Positions 1 through 8,539 of a DNA stretch of 37,050 nt are shown here, one piece after another. Each line of letters starts with the position of its first letter. Within the stretch, counting starts at the first letter, position 1. The stretch is from Solirubrobacterales bacterium (GTDB lineage Bacteria > Actinomycetota > Thermoleophilia > Solirubrobacterales > Solirubrobacteraceae), in assembly GCA_003133565.1 (NCBI GenBank), contig PKYB01000074.1, forward strand, positions 9,777 to 46,826, given 5' to 3'. The position numbers were made by a program, and so were the translations under genes. A model generated the notes under the pieces. That model did no database searches. It was not told the DNA's origin and worked only from the letters and a program-made list of their open reading frames with translations.

Positions 1-2
1 TT

Positions 3-344
3 GGCGGGCGCGTCAGCGATCCGCAAGCGCGCTTGGAGATCGCGCTCCTAGATGACGCCCCGGCGCCGCTGCTGGCCCACGTCTACTCGGTCACCGCTGG
101 TAGCCACGGGCTGACCGTGCAGCTGCGCCGCGGACCGGCGATCTATTTCGGCGACGACGCGCTGCCCCATGCCAAGTGGGCGTCGGCCGCTGCGGTGCTG
201 GCCAACCCGACCTCGCGCGGCGCGAGCTACATCGATGTGTCGCTGCCGAGCCGTCCCGCCGCCCAGGTCGATGATCCAGCGTCAATCAACGTGCCCAGCG
301 CTCCCGCAAATCCTCCGACGACAGGCTCGACGCTCGACGATTGA
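3..344 (+). CDS. ftsQ: Cell division protein FtsQ, C-terminal part (gene starts before the window)
   Basis: The frame is open from base 3 to the TGA at 342-344, giving about 113 residues. FtsQ is a bitopic inner-membrane divisome protein that links FtsB/FtsL to the early division ring. The visible part is the end of the extracytoplasmic beta domain: a stretch reading LTVQLRRGPAIYFGDD, then a lysine-tryptophan pair and a vLanp...YIDVSLPSRPA ending. This is the usual close of FtsQ (glycine-aspartate after a tyrosine-phenylalanine, then 'yiDv..P.rP'). The last 25 or so residues are a Pro/Ala/Ser-rich tail. The POTRA domain and transmembrane segment lie outside the window. ftsZ follows 205 bp downstream on the same strand, the classical dcw order. 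Confidence 0.85.
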   Translation, partial: GGRVSDPQARLEIALLDDAPAPLLAHVYSVTAGSHGLTVQLRRGPAIYFGDDALPHAKWASAAAVLANPTSRGASYIDVSLPSRPAAQVDDPASINVPSAPANPPTTGSTLDD

Positions 345-426
345 GCTCGAGCGCCCCCTCAAGCTCCACTTCAGGATAAGCTCAATTTGCCGATCATTTA
401 CTTGAGAGTTGAGACTTAAGGCAGCT

Positions 427-440
427 GCAAGGATCCTTGC
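427..440. repeat. 14-bp perfect palindrome upstream of the ftsZ promoter
   Basis: GCAAGGATCCTTGC reads identically on both strands. It lies 15 bp upstream of the -35 element at 456-461. Just before it, 402-414 contains two TTGAGA hexamers spaced by 7 bp. The placement suits a protein-binding site for ftsZ control, but a palindrome of this length can also occur by chance in a window this size. No known binding protein is assigned. Confidence 0.35.
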
Positions 441-455
441 GCCACGCCCGCGGCG

Positions 456-484
456 TTGACAGGCACAGGACCCCTGCATAACGT
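456..484 (+). promoter_or_regulatory. Candidate ftsZ promoter
   Basis: A perfect -35 hexamer TTGACA (456-461) is followed by a 17-bp spacer and a TANNNT-type -10, TAACGT (479-484). Transcription would start near 490-492, inside the left arm of the hairpin at 485-521. The ftsZ message would then begin with a shortened stem of about 9 bp. The -35 and the spacing are seen directly; activity is inferred. Confidence 0.5.
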
Positions 485-530
485 GGGTTTTTGGCCCCGT
501 CTATGCCGGGGCCAAAAACCCTTTATTATT
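485..530 (+). terminator. Strong hairpin with U-rich tail between ftsQ and ftsZ
   Basis: Bases 485-499 pair perfectly with 507-521, giving a 15-bp stem with a 7-nt loop (500-506). The stem is followed by TTTATTATT (522-530). This has the form of a Rho-independent terminator for transcription arriving from ftsQ. It sits only 19 nt before the ftsZ start, so it could instead act as an attenuator or as a 5' structure of the ftsZ message. The tail also contains TATTAT, which resembles a -10 box. Confidence 0.65.
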
Positions 531-549
531 AGTCGAGGCTCGGACGTAT

Positions 550-1686
550 ATGGACGGTGGCAACTACCTTGCTGTGATCAAAGTCGTCGGAGTCGGCGGC
601 GCGGGAACCAACGCCGTTGGCCGGATGGTCGATGCCGGTATGCGCGGCGTCGAGTTCATCGCCGCGAACACCGACGCCCAGTCGCTGCACTCCTCCGACG
701 CCGATGTGAAGATCAACATCGGCAACGACCTGACGCACGGGCTCGGGGCGGGCGCTAATCCTGAGCTCGGCTTTGGCGCTGCCGCAGAGTCGCGCGACGA
801 GCTCAAGGAAGTTCTGAAGGGCGCGGACATGGTGTTCGTCACCGCCGGCGAGGGAGGCGGCACCGGTACCGGCGCCGCGCCGGTGATCGCGGAGATCTCA
901 AAGAAGGAGATCGGTGCGCTCACGATCGGCTTCGTCACGCGTCCTTTCGACTTCGAAGGCACGCATCGCATGCGCCAAGCCGAGGACGGAATCCGCCGGC
1001 TGCGCGAAGAGGTCGACGCGCTTGTTGTGATCCCCAACGAGCGGCTGCTCACCGTCGTCGAGCGGAAGACCACCATGGTCGAGGCCTTCAAGGTCGCCGA
1101 CAACGTCCTGCGCGCCGGCGTGCAGGGCATCACCGACCTGGTGACGGTTCCCGGCCTGATCAACCTGGACTTCGCCGACGTGCGCACGATCATGACCGGT
1201 GCCGGTACGGCGATGATGGGAATGGGCACCGGCATCGGCGAGGGACGCGCCAGCGACGCCGCCACCGCGGCGATCTCCTCGCCGCTGCTCGAGGAGGACA
1301 TCCAGGGCGCGACCGGCATCCTGATCAACATCACAGGCCCGCGCGACCTCGGCCTGTTCGAGGTCGACGAGGCGGCGGAGATTGTCCAAGCCGCCGCCGA
1401 CCCCGACGCGAACATCATCTTTGGCGCGGTGATCGACGAGCAGCGCGGCGAGGAGGTCACCGTCACCGTCATCGGTACCGGCTTCGCCCCGCCGGCCGAA
1501 CGTCGCGTGCGTTCCGCTCGGCGCGAGGCGGCGCCCGATCTCGGCGGTCGCGACCGCCTCTCGCCACGCGACCACGCGCGGAGCGAGCGCCCGCCGCGCG
1601 ATCGTCCCGCACGCGGGGCTGACCGTCAGCGGTCCCCGCTCGAGATTCGCGACGAGGACATCGACGTTCCGCCGTTCCTGCGCTGA
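550..1686 (+). CDS. ftsZ: Cell division GTPase FtsZ
   Basis: FtsZ is the tubulin-like GTPase that polymerises into the cytoplasmic Z ring. The 378-residue product has the N-terminal nucleotide-binding GVGGAGTNA (residues 14-22), the tubulin signature [10 protein letters not shown] at 102-111, and the synergy (T7) loop NLDFAD at 205-210. It then has an Arg/Asp-rich variable linker from about residue 315. The last residues, DIDVPPFLR, form the conserved C-terminal peptide that binds FtsA/SepF-type anchors. The ATG at 550 is preceded by GAGG (535-538) at 11-nt spacing. The gene is intact and of normal length. Its own promoter and a hairpin precede it, so it is probably transcribed separately from ftsQ. 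Confidence 0.98.
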   Translation: MDGGNYLAVIKVVGVGGAGTNAVGRMVDAGMRGVEFIAANTDAQSLHSSDADVKINIGNDLTHGLGAGANPELGFGAAAESRDELKEVLKGADMVFVTAGEGGGTGTGAAPVIAEISKKEIGALTIGFVTRPFDFEGTHRMRQAEDGIRRLREEVDALVVIPNERLLTVVERKTTMVEAFKVADNVLRAGVQGITDLVTVPGLINLDFADVRTIMTGAGTAMMGMGTGIGEGRASDAATAAISSPLLEEDIQGATGILINITGPRDLGLFEVDEAAEIVQAAADPDANIIFGAVIDEQRGEEVTVTVIGTGFAPPAERRVRSARREAAPDLGGRDRLSPRDHARSERPPRDRPARGADRQRSPLEIRDEDIDVPPFLR

Positions 1687-1705
1687 GTCGGAACCCGCAA
1701 GGCGC

Positions 1706-1718
1706 TAGCCTGCCGGAC
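1706..1718 (+). promoter_or_regulatory. Candidate leaderless promoter for gcvT
   Basis: A TANNNT -10 box, TAGCCT (1706-1711), ends 7 nt before the gcvT ATG at 1719. This is the distance expected if transcription starts at or next to the start codon. There is no Shine-Dalgarno match in this gap and no clear -35. The same arrangement recurs at tatA, rluB, aroH and der. Confidence 0.4.
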
Positions 1719-2792
1719 ATGGCATCCGCCGCAACGACGCCGCTGCGACGAACCTCGCTGTATGACACCCACGTCGCGCTCGGCGCGCGCATGGTCCCCT
1801 TTGCCGGCTGGGAGATGCCGATCCAGTACGAGGGCGTGATCAGCGAGCACCTCGCGGTGCGGACCGCCGCCGGCATCTTCGACGTCTCCCACATGGGCGA
1901 GATCGAGACCAGCGGGCCGGACGCGCTCCAGTTCCTGCAGCGCCTGTGCTCCAACGACGTCGCGCGGCTCGAGATCGGCGGCGCGCAGTACAGCGTCCTT
2001 TGTCGCGACGACGGCGGTGTGCTCGACGACTGCTTCACCTACCGCCTCGGGCCCGAGCGCTACCTCACGGTGACGAACGCCGCCAATCACGCGCAGGATC
2101 TCGCGTGGTTTGTCGCCCACCGCGACACCCTCGATGTCGAGATCATCGACCGTGCCGAGCATTACGCGATGCTCGCCGTCCAGGGACCGCTCGCCCACGA
2201 GATGGTGCAGGCGATCGCAAACGCACCGCTGCCGCCGCGGATGACGGTTGCCGAGCGGATGATCGACGGTGTCGAGACGCTGGTCTGTGGCACTGGCTAC
2301 ACCGGTGAGGAGGGCGTCGAGCTGCTGTTTGAGTCATCTGAGGCCCCGGCGGTCTGGGATGCGCTTGTCCGTCGCGGCGCCCATCCGGCGGGCCTCGCAG
2401 CTCGCGACACGCTGCGCACCGAGGTCTGCTACCACCTCTACGGCAACGACCTGGAGACCGGGCGCGGCCCGATCGAGGCCGGCCTGGGGTGGTGCTGCCG
2501 GGCAGCCGGCGGCTACATCGGCGCCGAGTCCGTCGCCGCCGTGCGCGCCGCCGGGCCCTCCGAGCTGCTCGTCCCGTTCGTGATCCAGGGTCGCGGCGCC
2601 GCGCGCCCCGGCGATCAGGTGATCGGCGGCGGCGTGGTCACCAGCGGCACCTTCTCGCCGACGCTGGACGTCGGCATCGGCATGGCCTACCTGCCGGCGG
2701 CGGCGGCGGTCGTGGGCAACGAGTTCGAGATCGATGTCCGCGGCAAGCATCGGCGGGCGCGCGTGCAAAAGCGGCCGCTCTTGAAGGTGTGA
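1719..2792 (+). CDS. gcvT: Aminomethyltransferase, glycine cleavage T-protein
   Basis: GcvT takes the aminomethyl group from lipoylated GcvH and passes it to tetrahydrofolate, releasing ammonia and giving 5,10-methylene-THF. The 357-residue product has the family layout: an N-terminal LYDTHVALGARMVPFAGWEMP, the HMGEIE stretch near residue 68, the GGVLDDCFTYR segment, the TGYTGEEG motif in the folate-binding domain, and a C-terminal barrel ending in RARVQKRPLLKV. Length and motif order are normal. It begins the gcvT-gcvH-gcvPA-gcvPB set, with gcvH 34 nt downstream. The ATG at 1719 was chosen because the conserved N-terminus starts soon after it and a -10-like box lies just upstream. Confidence 0.96.
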   Translation: MASAATTPLRRTSLYDTHVALGARMVPFAGWEMPIQYEGVISEHLAVRTAAGIFDVSHMGEIETSGPDALQFLQRLCSNDVARLEIGGAQYSVLCRDDGGVLDDCFTYRLGPERYLTVTNAANHAQDLAWFVAHRDTLDVEIIDRAEHYAMLAVQGPLAHEMVQAIANAPLPPRMTVAERMIDGVETLVCGTGYTGEEGVELLFESSEAPAVWDALVRRGAHPAGLAARDTLRTEVCYHLYGNDLETGRGPIEAGLGWCCRAAGGYIGAESVAAVRAAGPSELLVPFVIQGRGAARPGDQVIGGGVVTSGTFSPTLDVGIGMAYLPAAAAVVGNEFEIDVRGKHRRARVQKRPLLKV

Positions 2793-2826
2793 GCGCCAAA
2801 CCAATAAGGTTGGAGGGAGCGAGCTG

Positions 2827-3213
2827 ATGGCCGAAGCGTCCTATCCGCAAGATCTGCTGTATCACCCCGAGCACGACTGGGCCCGCATCGACGGCGACGT
2901 CGCAACCTTCGGCATCACCTGGCACGCGCAGGACGCGCTCGGCGAGGTTGTCTTCTTCGACCCGCCCGCGGTCGGTGCGCAACTGACCCAGCACGAGCCC
3001 TACACCGAGGTCGAGTCGGTCAAGGCGGTGTCGGACGTGATTGCGCCCCTGTCGGGCGAGGTGATCGAGGTCAACGAGTCACTCGCCGGCGCGCCCGAGG
3101 CGATCAACGACGATCCCTACGGCGCCGGCTGGATCGTCAAGGTGCGCCTTTCGGACACGGGGCAGACCGATGCGCTGCTTGCGCCCGACGCCTACGTCGC
3201 GCTGCTCGCCTGA
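2827..3213 (+). CDS. gcvH: Glycine cleavage system H-protein
   Basis: GcvH is the small lipoyl carrier that shuttles the aminomethyl intermediate between the P, T and L proteins. The 128-residue product is of usual length. It shows the lipoylation motif ESVKAVSD, with the modified lysine at residue 66, and the typical N-terminal YHPEHDWARIDGDVATFGIT. The start is well supported by a strong Shine-Dalgarno sequence, GGAGGGAG (2812-2819), 7 nt before the ATG. It sits between gcvT and gcvPA on the same strand; the gcvPA ATG follows 5 nt after its stop. Confidence 0.97.
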   Translation: MAEASYPQDLLYHPEHDWARIDGDVATFGITWHAQDALGEVVFFDPPAVGAQLTQHEPYTEVESVKAVSDVIAPLSGEVIEVNESLAGAPEAINDDPYGAGWIVKVRLSDTGQTDALLAPDAYVALLA

Positions 3214-3218
3214 CGCCG

Positions 3219-4626
3219 ATGAGCCGCTACACCGCCGTCACCGACTCCGATCGCCAGGCGATGCTCGAGGCGATCGGCGTGGCGAGCGTGGAGGAGCTGT
3301 TCGGCGAGATCCCCGCCGCCGTGCGCCTGGACCGGGCGCTCGACCTCCCCGCCGGGCTCGGCGAGGCCGAGGTCTACGCGCACCTGCGGACGCTCGCGGC
3401 GCGCAACGGCAGCGCGGAGGACGAACTGTGCTTCCTCGGCGCCGGGATGTATGACCACTACGTTCCGGCGGTCATCGACATGCTGCTCGGGACGCTCGGA
3501 GTTCCTGACGCCCTACACGCCCTACCAGCCCGAGATCTCCCAGGGCGGACTGCAGGTGATGTTCGAGTATCAGACGGCGATCTGCGAGCTGACCGGGATG
3601 GATGTCTCGAACGCCTCGGTCTACGACGGCCCCTCGGCGCTTGCCGCGGCGGCCTACCTCGCCAAGCTAACCAATGGGCGTCCACGCCTGGTCATCTCAC
3701 GCGGCGTCCATCCGCACGCGCGCGAGACGCTCAACACACTCTCTGAGGGCTATGGCATGGCGGTCAACGAGATCCCGCTTGGCGACGGCGTGACCGACCT
3801 GGCGGCGTGGACCGCCGCGCTCGACGACGACGTCAGCGCCGTGTTCATCGCGCAGCCGAACTTCCTCGGCGCTGTCGAGGACCTCGAGCCGCTGATCGCC
3901 GCGGCTCGCGAACACGGAGCGCTCGTCGTCGTCAGCGCCGATCCGCTGGCGCTCGGGATTCTCGAGCCTCCCGGCGCGCTCGGGGTTGACGTCTGCGTCG
4001 GCGAGGGCCAGACCCTCGGCAACCGCCTCGACTTCGGTGGTCCGTCGTTCGGATTCTTTGCCGCGCGTGACGAGCACGTTCGCCGGATGCCAGGGCGGAT
4101 CGCCGGCGAGACGCTCGACGTCGACGGCCGCCGCGGTTTCGTGCTCACGCTACAGACGCGCGAGCAGCACATTCGCCGCGAGAAAGCGACCTCGAACATC
4201 TGCACGGCGCAGGCACTGAATGCTCTGGCCGGGGTTGTCTACCTTTCCTGGCTCGGGCGTCGCGGCCTCGTCGAGCTCGGCGAGCTGCTGGTCCAGCGCA
4301 CGGCCTACGCGCGCGCCGAGCTCGCAGCGCTCGACGGAGTCACGCTTCTGCACAGCCAGCCGGTGGTCCGCGAGTTCGCGGTGACGCTCGACGTTGCCGA
4401 TCTAGCTGCGCTGCGGCGCGTGATCGCGCGTTGCGCGGCCGAGCACGTCAATCCGGGCTACGCACTCGGGATCGACTACCCAGAGCATCCTGCCGGGCTG
4501 CTCGTGGCGCTCACCGAGCAGCGCAGTCGCGCCGACATCGATCGGCTCACCGATGTGCTCGGCCGTGCGCTGGCAGCCGAGCGAGCGGGCGCACAGGCCT
4601 CGACCGACGGCGGGCAGGGGCCGTGA
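3219..4626 (+). pseudogene. gcvPA: Glycine dehydrogenase (decarboxylating) subunit 1, interrupted by a frameshift
   Basis: GcvPA and GcvPB together form the split P-protein, the PLP enzyme that decarboxylates glycine and loads GcvH. The first 90 or so codons (frame from ATG 3219) match the N-terminal region, ending [20 protein letters not shown]. The conserved continuation [14 protein letters not shown] is in the next frame, from about 3493 to the TGA at 4624-4626. The switch needs one extra base within 3489-3492 (GGGA). No other lesion is visible, and the combined product would be about 468 residues, close to the family length. Either the gene is recently broken or this is a sequence error; intact neighbours favour error or a very recent event. 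Its stop overlaps the gcvPB start. Confidence 0.85.
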
Positions 4627-6155
4627 GCGACACGCGCGTGAGCCTCGAGGAGACCGCGATGCAGCGCGACCGCGCGGTGACGATCTTCGAGAAGGGAGCG
4701 CCGGGGCGCCGCGCGTTCGTTGCGCCGGCGCTCGACGTGCCCGAGCAGCCGCTCGACGAGCTGATCCCGTCACACCTTCGCCGCCGCGCGCCGGCCCGGC
4801 TGCCGGAGGTCTCAGAGCCCGAGCTCGTGCGCCATTACGTGCGCATCTCGCGCCGCAACTTCGATCTCGATTCCGGCTTCTATCCACTCGGCTCGTGCAC
4901 GATGAAACACAACCCGCGCCTACACGAGCGTGTCGCCGGCCTGCCGGGTCACGCCCGCCTGCACCCGCTCCAGGATCCCGCCCGCGCACAGGGTGCGCTC
5001 CAGCTGATGTGGAACCTCGAGCGCGCGCTGTCGGAGATCGCCGGCCTCCCGCACGTCTCGCTGCAGCCGTCTGCCGGCTCGCATGGCGAGCTCGCCGGCG
5101 TGCTGCTCACGCGCGCCTACCACGCCGACCGCGGCGATCAGCGTCGCACCGTGCTGACGCCTGACACCGCGCACGGCACCAACCCAGCGACCGTGACGAT
5201 GGGCGGGTATGAGGTCGTCAAGGTCGGCACCAACGCTGCCGGCGGCGTCGACATCGAGGACCTCCGCGCCAAGGCGGACCGCGACGTGGCGTGTCTGATG
5301 CTGACCAACCCGAACACCCTCGGCCTGTTCGATCCGAACATCGAGGAGATCGCGCGCATCGTCCACGACGTCGGTGCGACCGTGTACTACGACGGCGCCA
5401 ACCTCAACGCCGTCATGGGCATCTCGCGGCCCGGCGACATGGGCTTCGACATCGTCCACTTCAACCTGCACAAGTCGTTCACCCAGCCCCACGGCGGGGG
5501 CGGGCCCGGCGCGGGCCCGATCGCCGTGTCCGATCGCATCGAGCCCTACCTGCCGCACCCGGTGATCGTTCGCCACGGCGGCGATTTCAGCAACGGTTCG
5601 ACCCGCGAGTTCGACCTCGACTACGAACGACCAAAGTCGATCGGCCGCCTGCGCGGCTTCCAAGGCAACTACGGCTGTTTCGTCCGCGCCTACGCCTACA
5701 TATGCTCGCTCGGCGCCAGCGGTCTGCGCGACGCCTCGGAGACCGCCGTGCTGAACGCCAACTACCTGCTGGCGCGCCTTCGCCAGCTCGGCGTCTGCGA
5801 GCTGCTGCCGCCGGCCTATGACCGCATTTGCATGCACGAGTTCGCGCTCACCGGTGGCCCGATGAAGCGCGAGCTCGGGATCCGTACGCTAGACCTCGCC
5901 AAGCGCCTGCTCGATTACGGCTACCACCCGCCGACCGTCTACTTCCCGCTGCTCGTGGAGGAGGCGCTGCTGGTCGAGCCGACCGAGACCGAGACCAAGG
6001 AGACGCTCGACGGTTTCGCGGAGGCGATCGCCGAGATCCTGCGCGAAGCTCGCGAGGACCCCGAAGTAGCCCGCGGTGCGCCCTACTCGACACCGGTGCG
6101 GCGCCTCGACGAGGCCACTGCCGCCAAGCAGCCGGTGCTTCGCCAGGCGCTGTAA
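4623..6155 (+). CDS. gcvPB: Glycine dehydrogenase (decarboxylating) subunit 2
   Basis: This is the PLP-binding half of the split P-protein of the glycine cleavage system. From GTG 4623 it has 510 residues. The early GSCTMKHNPR lies at 90-99, and AGSHGELAG at about 151-159. The cofactor lysine is Lys284 in NLHKSFTQPHGGGGPG. The GTG at 4623 overlaps the gcvPA stop by 4 nt (GTGA), which suggests coupled translation. An in-frame ATG at 4659 is an alternative start 12 codons later. Length and motifs are normal, so the only defect in the gcv set is the upstream frameshift. Confidence 0.95.
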   Translation: MSDTRVSLEETAMQRDRAVTIFEKGAPGRRAFVAPALDVPEQPLDELIPSHLRRRAPARLPEVSEPELVRHYVRISRRNFDLDSGFYPLGSCTMKHNPRLHERVAGLPGHARLHPLQDPARAQGALQLMWNLERALSEIAGLPHVSLQPSAGSHGELAGVLLTRAYHADRGDQRRTVLTPDTAHGTNPATVTMGGYEVVKVGTNAAGGVDIEDLRAKADRDVACLMLTNPNTLGLFDPNIEEIARIVHDVGATVYYDGANLNAVMGISRPGDMGFDIVHFNLHKSFTQPHGGGGPGAGPIAVSDRIEPYLPHPVIVRHGGDFSNGSTREFDLDYERPKSIGRLRGFQGNYGCFVRAYAYICSLGASGLRDASETAVLNANYLLARLRQLGVCELLPPAYDRICMHEFALTGGPMKRELGIRTLDLAKRLLDYGYHPPTVYFPLLVEEALLVEPTETETKETLDGFAEAIAEILREAREDPEVARGAPYSTPVRRLDEATAAKQPVLRQAL

Positions 6156-6187
6156 GCGGCGCGGCCCCGATAGCCTGCGCTGACATC

Positions 6188-7174
6188 GTGCGGATCTTCT
6201 CGGGCATCCAGCCGACCGGGCGCAAGCACCTCGGCAACTACATCGGCGCGATCGTCCAGTACGTCGCGGGACAGGATCGCGGCGAGGCGATCTACTGCGT
6301 CGTTGATCTACACGCGACGACCGTCGCGTTCGCTCCGGCGGAGCTGCGCGAGCTGACCTACGACACGGCAGCGATCCTGCTCGCGGCGGGCCTCGACCCG
6401 ACGCGCTGCCTGCTCTTCCGCCAAAGCGACGTCCCGGAGCACTCCGAGCTCGCCTGGCTCCTGACGTCCGTAACCGCCTACGGCGACCTCCAGCGGATGA
6501 CGCAGTTCAAAGAGAAGTCGGCCAAGCAGCGCGAGCTGGTTACCGCCGGGCTCTTCCTCTACCCGGTGCTGATGGCCGCCGACGTGCTCGCCTACCAGGC
6601 CGACGAGGTCCCCGTCGGCGATGACCAGCGCCAGCATCTCGAGCTGATGCGCGACATCGCGATCCGCTTCAACTCGCGTTTCGGCGAGCAGTTCGTCGTT
6701 CCCGACGCGCGGATCCCGGAGGTGGGGGCGCGGATCATGGACCTGCAGGACCCGACCAGCAAGATGTCGAGCACCGCCGCGAGCGAGGAGGGGGTCATCT
6801 ACGTACTCGACGCAACGGCCCAGATCGAGCGCAAGTTCAAGCGCGCCGTGACCGACTCCGGTGAGGGCGTCTATCGCGCGCCCGACAAGCCGGGCATCAC
6901 GAACCTGATCGACATCCTCGCCGCCGTGCGCGCCGCCTCACCGGTGGAAATCGAGCGCGAGTTCTCCGGCGCCGGCTACGGTCAGTTCAAGGGTGCCGTT
7001 GCCAGCGCGGTGATCGACTATCTCGCGCCGGTCAAGCAGCGCTACGCCGAGCTCCGTGGAGACCAGGCGGCGCTCGAGGCCGTGCTCTCAGAAGGCGCAG
7101 CGCGCGCGCGTGCAATTGCCGGCCCGACGCTCGCCAAGGTTCGCGATGCGATGGGCGTCGGCGCGCCGCGGTAG
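6188..7174 (+). CDS. trpS: Tryptophanyl-tRNA synthetase
   Basis: TrpS charges tRNA-Trp with tryptophan. The 328-residue product is a short class I synthetase of bacterial type. It has the HIGH-like HLGN at residues 14-17 and the KMSKS-like KMSST at 192-196. The conserved FSGIQPTG lies at the N-terminus, and the QADEVPVGDDQRQH substrate region is at 137-150. The GTG at 6188 starts immediately before the conserved RIFSGIQPTG, and a TAGCCT box lies at 6171-6176. The gene follows gcvPB by 32 nt. Its TAG stop (7172-7174) forms the start of a possible -10 box for scpA. Confidence 0.96.
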   Translation: MRIFSGIQPTGRKHLGNYIGAIVQYVAGQDRGEAIYCVVDLHATTVAFAPAELRELTYDTAAILLAAGLDPTRCLLFRQSDVPEHSELAWLLTSVTAYGDLQRMTQFKEKSAKQRELVTAGLFLYPVLMAADVLAYQADEVPVGDDQRQHLELMRDIAIRFNSRFGEQFVVPDARIPEVGARIMDLQDPTSKMSSTAASEEGVIYVLDATAQIERKFKRAVTDSGEGVYRAPDKPGITNLIDILAAVRAASPVEIEREFSGAGYGQFKGAVASAVIDYLAPVKQRYAELRGDQAALEAVLSEGAARARAIAGPTLAKVRDAMGVGAPR

Positions 7175-7186
7175 TTTTCGCAAACG

Positions 7187-7942
7187 ATGCGCATCGCCGA
7201 GCTCGAGCTTGACCTCGATGTCTTCAGCGGACCGTTCGATCTGCTGCTGACGCTAGTCCTGCGCGAGGAGGTGGACCTGCGCGAGCTTTCGCTCGCCGAG
7301 GTCGTGATCAGCTACATCGATCACCTCGAGGCGCGGGGCGAGCTCGAACTGGAGGCGACGACAGAGTTCATCGTGCTCGTCGCGGCGCTACTCGAGCTCA
7401 AGTCGCGGCTGTTGCTGCCCGACGGCGACGCCGAGGAGCTGCTCGAGCTTGAGCCAGCCGAGGCGGCCGAGGAGTTGCTCGCGCGGATGCTCGACGCGCG
7501 CCGCTACCGTTCGGCCGCGGCGCACCTCGCCGAGCTGCTCGCGCTGGCGCCAGAGGTGCGCTACCGCGAAGCCCCGCTGCCGCCCGAGCTCCGGCGGATC
7601 GATCTTGAGCAGGCGCCTGCCGGACTGTGGGATCCGGCGATCCTCGGGCGAGCACTCGGCGACTTGCTCACGCTGCCGGCACGACTCGACCTGAGCCACG
7701 TGCTGGTCGCGCGCGTGAGCGTCGCTGAGCGGATTGCGCTGCTGCGCCGGCTGCTGCGCAAGGGCGGCGAGCTGAGCTTCGACGAGGTGGTCGAAGGCGA
7801 CGATCGCATGACCGTCGCGATCACGCTGTTCGCGCTGCTCGAGCTATACAAGCGCGGCGAGGTGAGTTGGGAGCAGCCCAAGTCGTTTGGCGAGATCACC
7901 GTTCGCGCGGCCGGTCGGGCGGCGGTGGGAGGCCGGCGATGA
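7187..7942 (+). CDS. scpA: Segregation and condensation protein A
   Basis: ScpA is the kleisin that bridges the SMC heads and binds ScpB in the condensin complex used for chromosome compaction and segregation. The 251-residue product begins LELDVFSGPFDLLLTLVLREEVDLRELSLAEV, characteristic of the kleisin N-terminus. Its C-terminal winged-helix region contains LLRKGGELSFDEVVEG and the ALLELYKRGEVSWEQ ending. Length is normal. TAGTTT (7172-7177) lies 9 nt before the ATG and could be its -10. The stop overlaps the scpB start as ATGA. Confidence 0.96.
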   Translation: MRIAELELDLDVFSGPFDLLLTLVLREEVDLRELSLAEVVISYIDHLEARGELELEATTEFIVLVAALLELKSRLLLPDGDAEELLELEPAEAAEELLARMLDARRYRSAAAHLAELLALAPEVRYREAPLPPELRRIDLEQAPAGLWDPAILGRALGDLLTLPARLDLSHVLVARVSVAERIALLRRLLRKGGELSFDEVVEGDDRMTVAITLFALLELYKRGEVSWEQPKSFGEITVRAAGRAAVGGRR

Positions 7943-8520
7943 GCGAGCTCGCGCGGACGATCGAGGCGCTTCTATTCCTCTCGAGCGAGCCGCTGAGCGT
8001 CGCCGAGCTGTCCGCCGCGAGCGGCGCGAGCGACGACGTCGTTGAGGCTGCGCTAGCCGAGTTGGCTGAGGCGTTTGCGCCGGGCCGGCGCGGGCTCCTG
8101 CTGCGCGAGGTCGCCGGCGGCTACACGCTCGCGAGTGACCCAGTCGCCGAGGATGCCGCGCGCGAGCTGCTCGGCCGTCCGCGGCATGGTGCGCTGACGC
8201 CGGCGCAACTCGAGACGCTCGCGATCGTCGCCTACCTCGAGCCGGTCTCGCGCCCCGAGATCGCCCGCATCCGCGGGGTCAATGCCGAGTCGCCGGTCGC
8301 CTCGCTGCTGGACCGCGGCCTCGTCAGCGAAAGCGGTCGCTCGGAGTTCGGCGCCGTGCTCTATCGCACGACGGCGCTGTTCCTCAAACTGTTCGACTTG
8401 CAATCGCTCGAGGATCTGCCCGACCCTGCCCAGTGGGATCCGACGCCCGAGCAGCGCAGCGACCTCCGCGAGCGCCTGCTCGCCGCCGGCGAGGCGCGCG
8501 CGGGCGCTTCCTCACCCTAG
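7939..8520 (+). CDS. scpB: Segregation and condensation protein B
   Basis: ScpB dimerises and binds the central part of ScpA in the SMC-ScpAB complex. The 193-residue product opens with LARTIEALLFLSSEPLSVAEL, has the tandem winged-helix layout, and shows the highly conserved LETLAIVAYLEPVSRPEIARIRGV segment in the middle. The ATG at 7939 overlaps the scpA TGA by 4 nt, so the two are translationally coupled. In many bacteria rluB follows directly. Here the next + strand housekeeping gene is rluB at 26578, about 18 kb away. The 19-nt gap after the stop separates it from the convergent manD. Confidence 0.95.
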   Translation: MSELARTIEALLFLSSEPLSVAELSAASGASDDVVEAALAELAEAFAPGRRGLLLREVAGGYTLASDPVAEDAARELLGRPRHGALTPAQLETLAIVAYLEPVSRPEIARIRGVNAESPVASLLDRGLVSESGRSEFGAVLYRTTALFLKLFDLQSLEDLPDPAQWDPTPEQRSDLRERLLAAGEARAGASSP

Positions 8521-8539
8521 GCTCACTGGCGCTGCGTCG

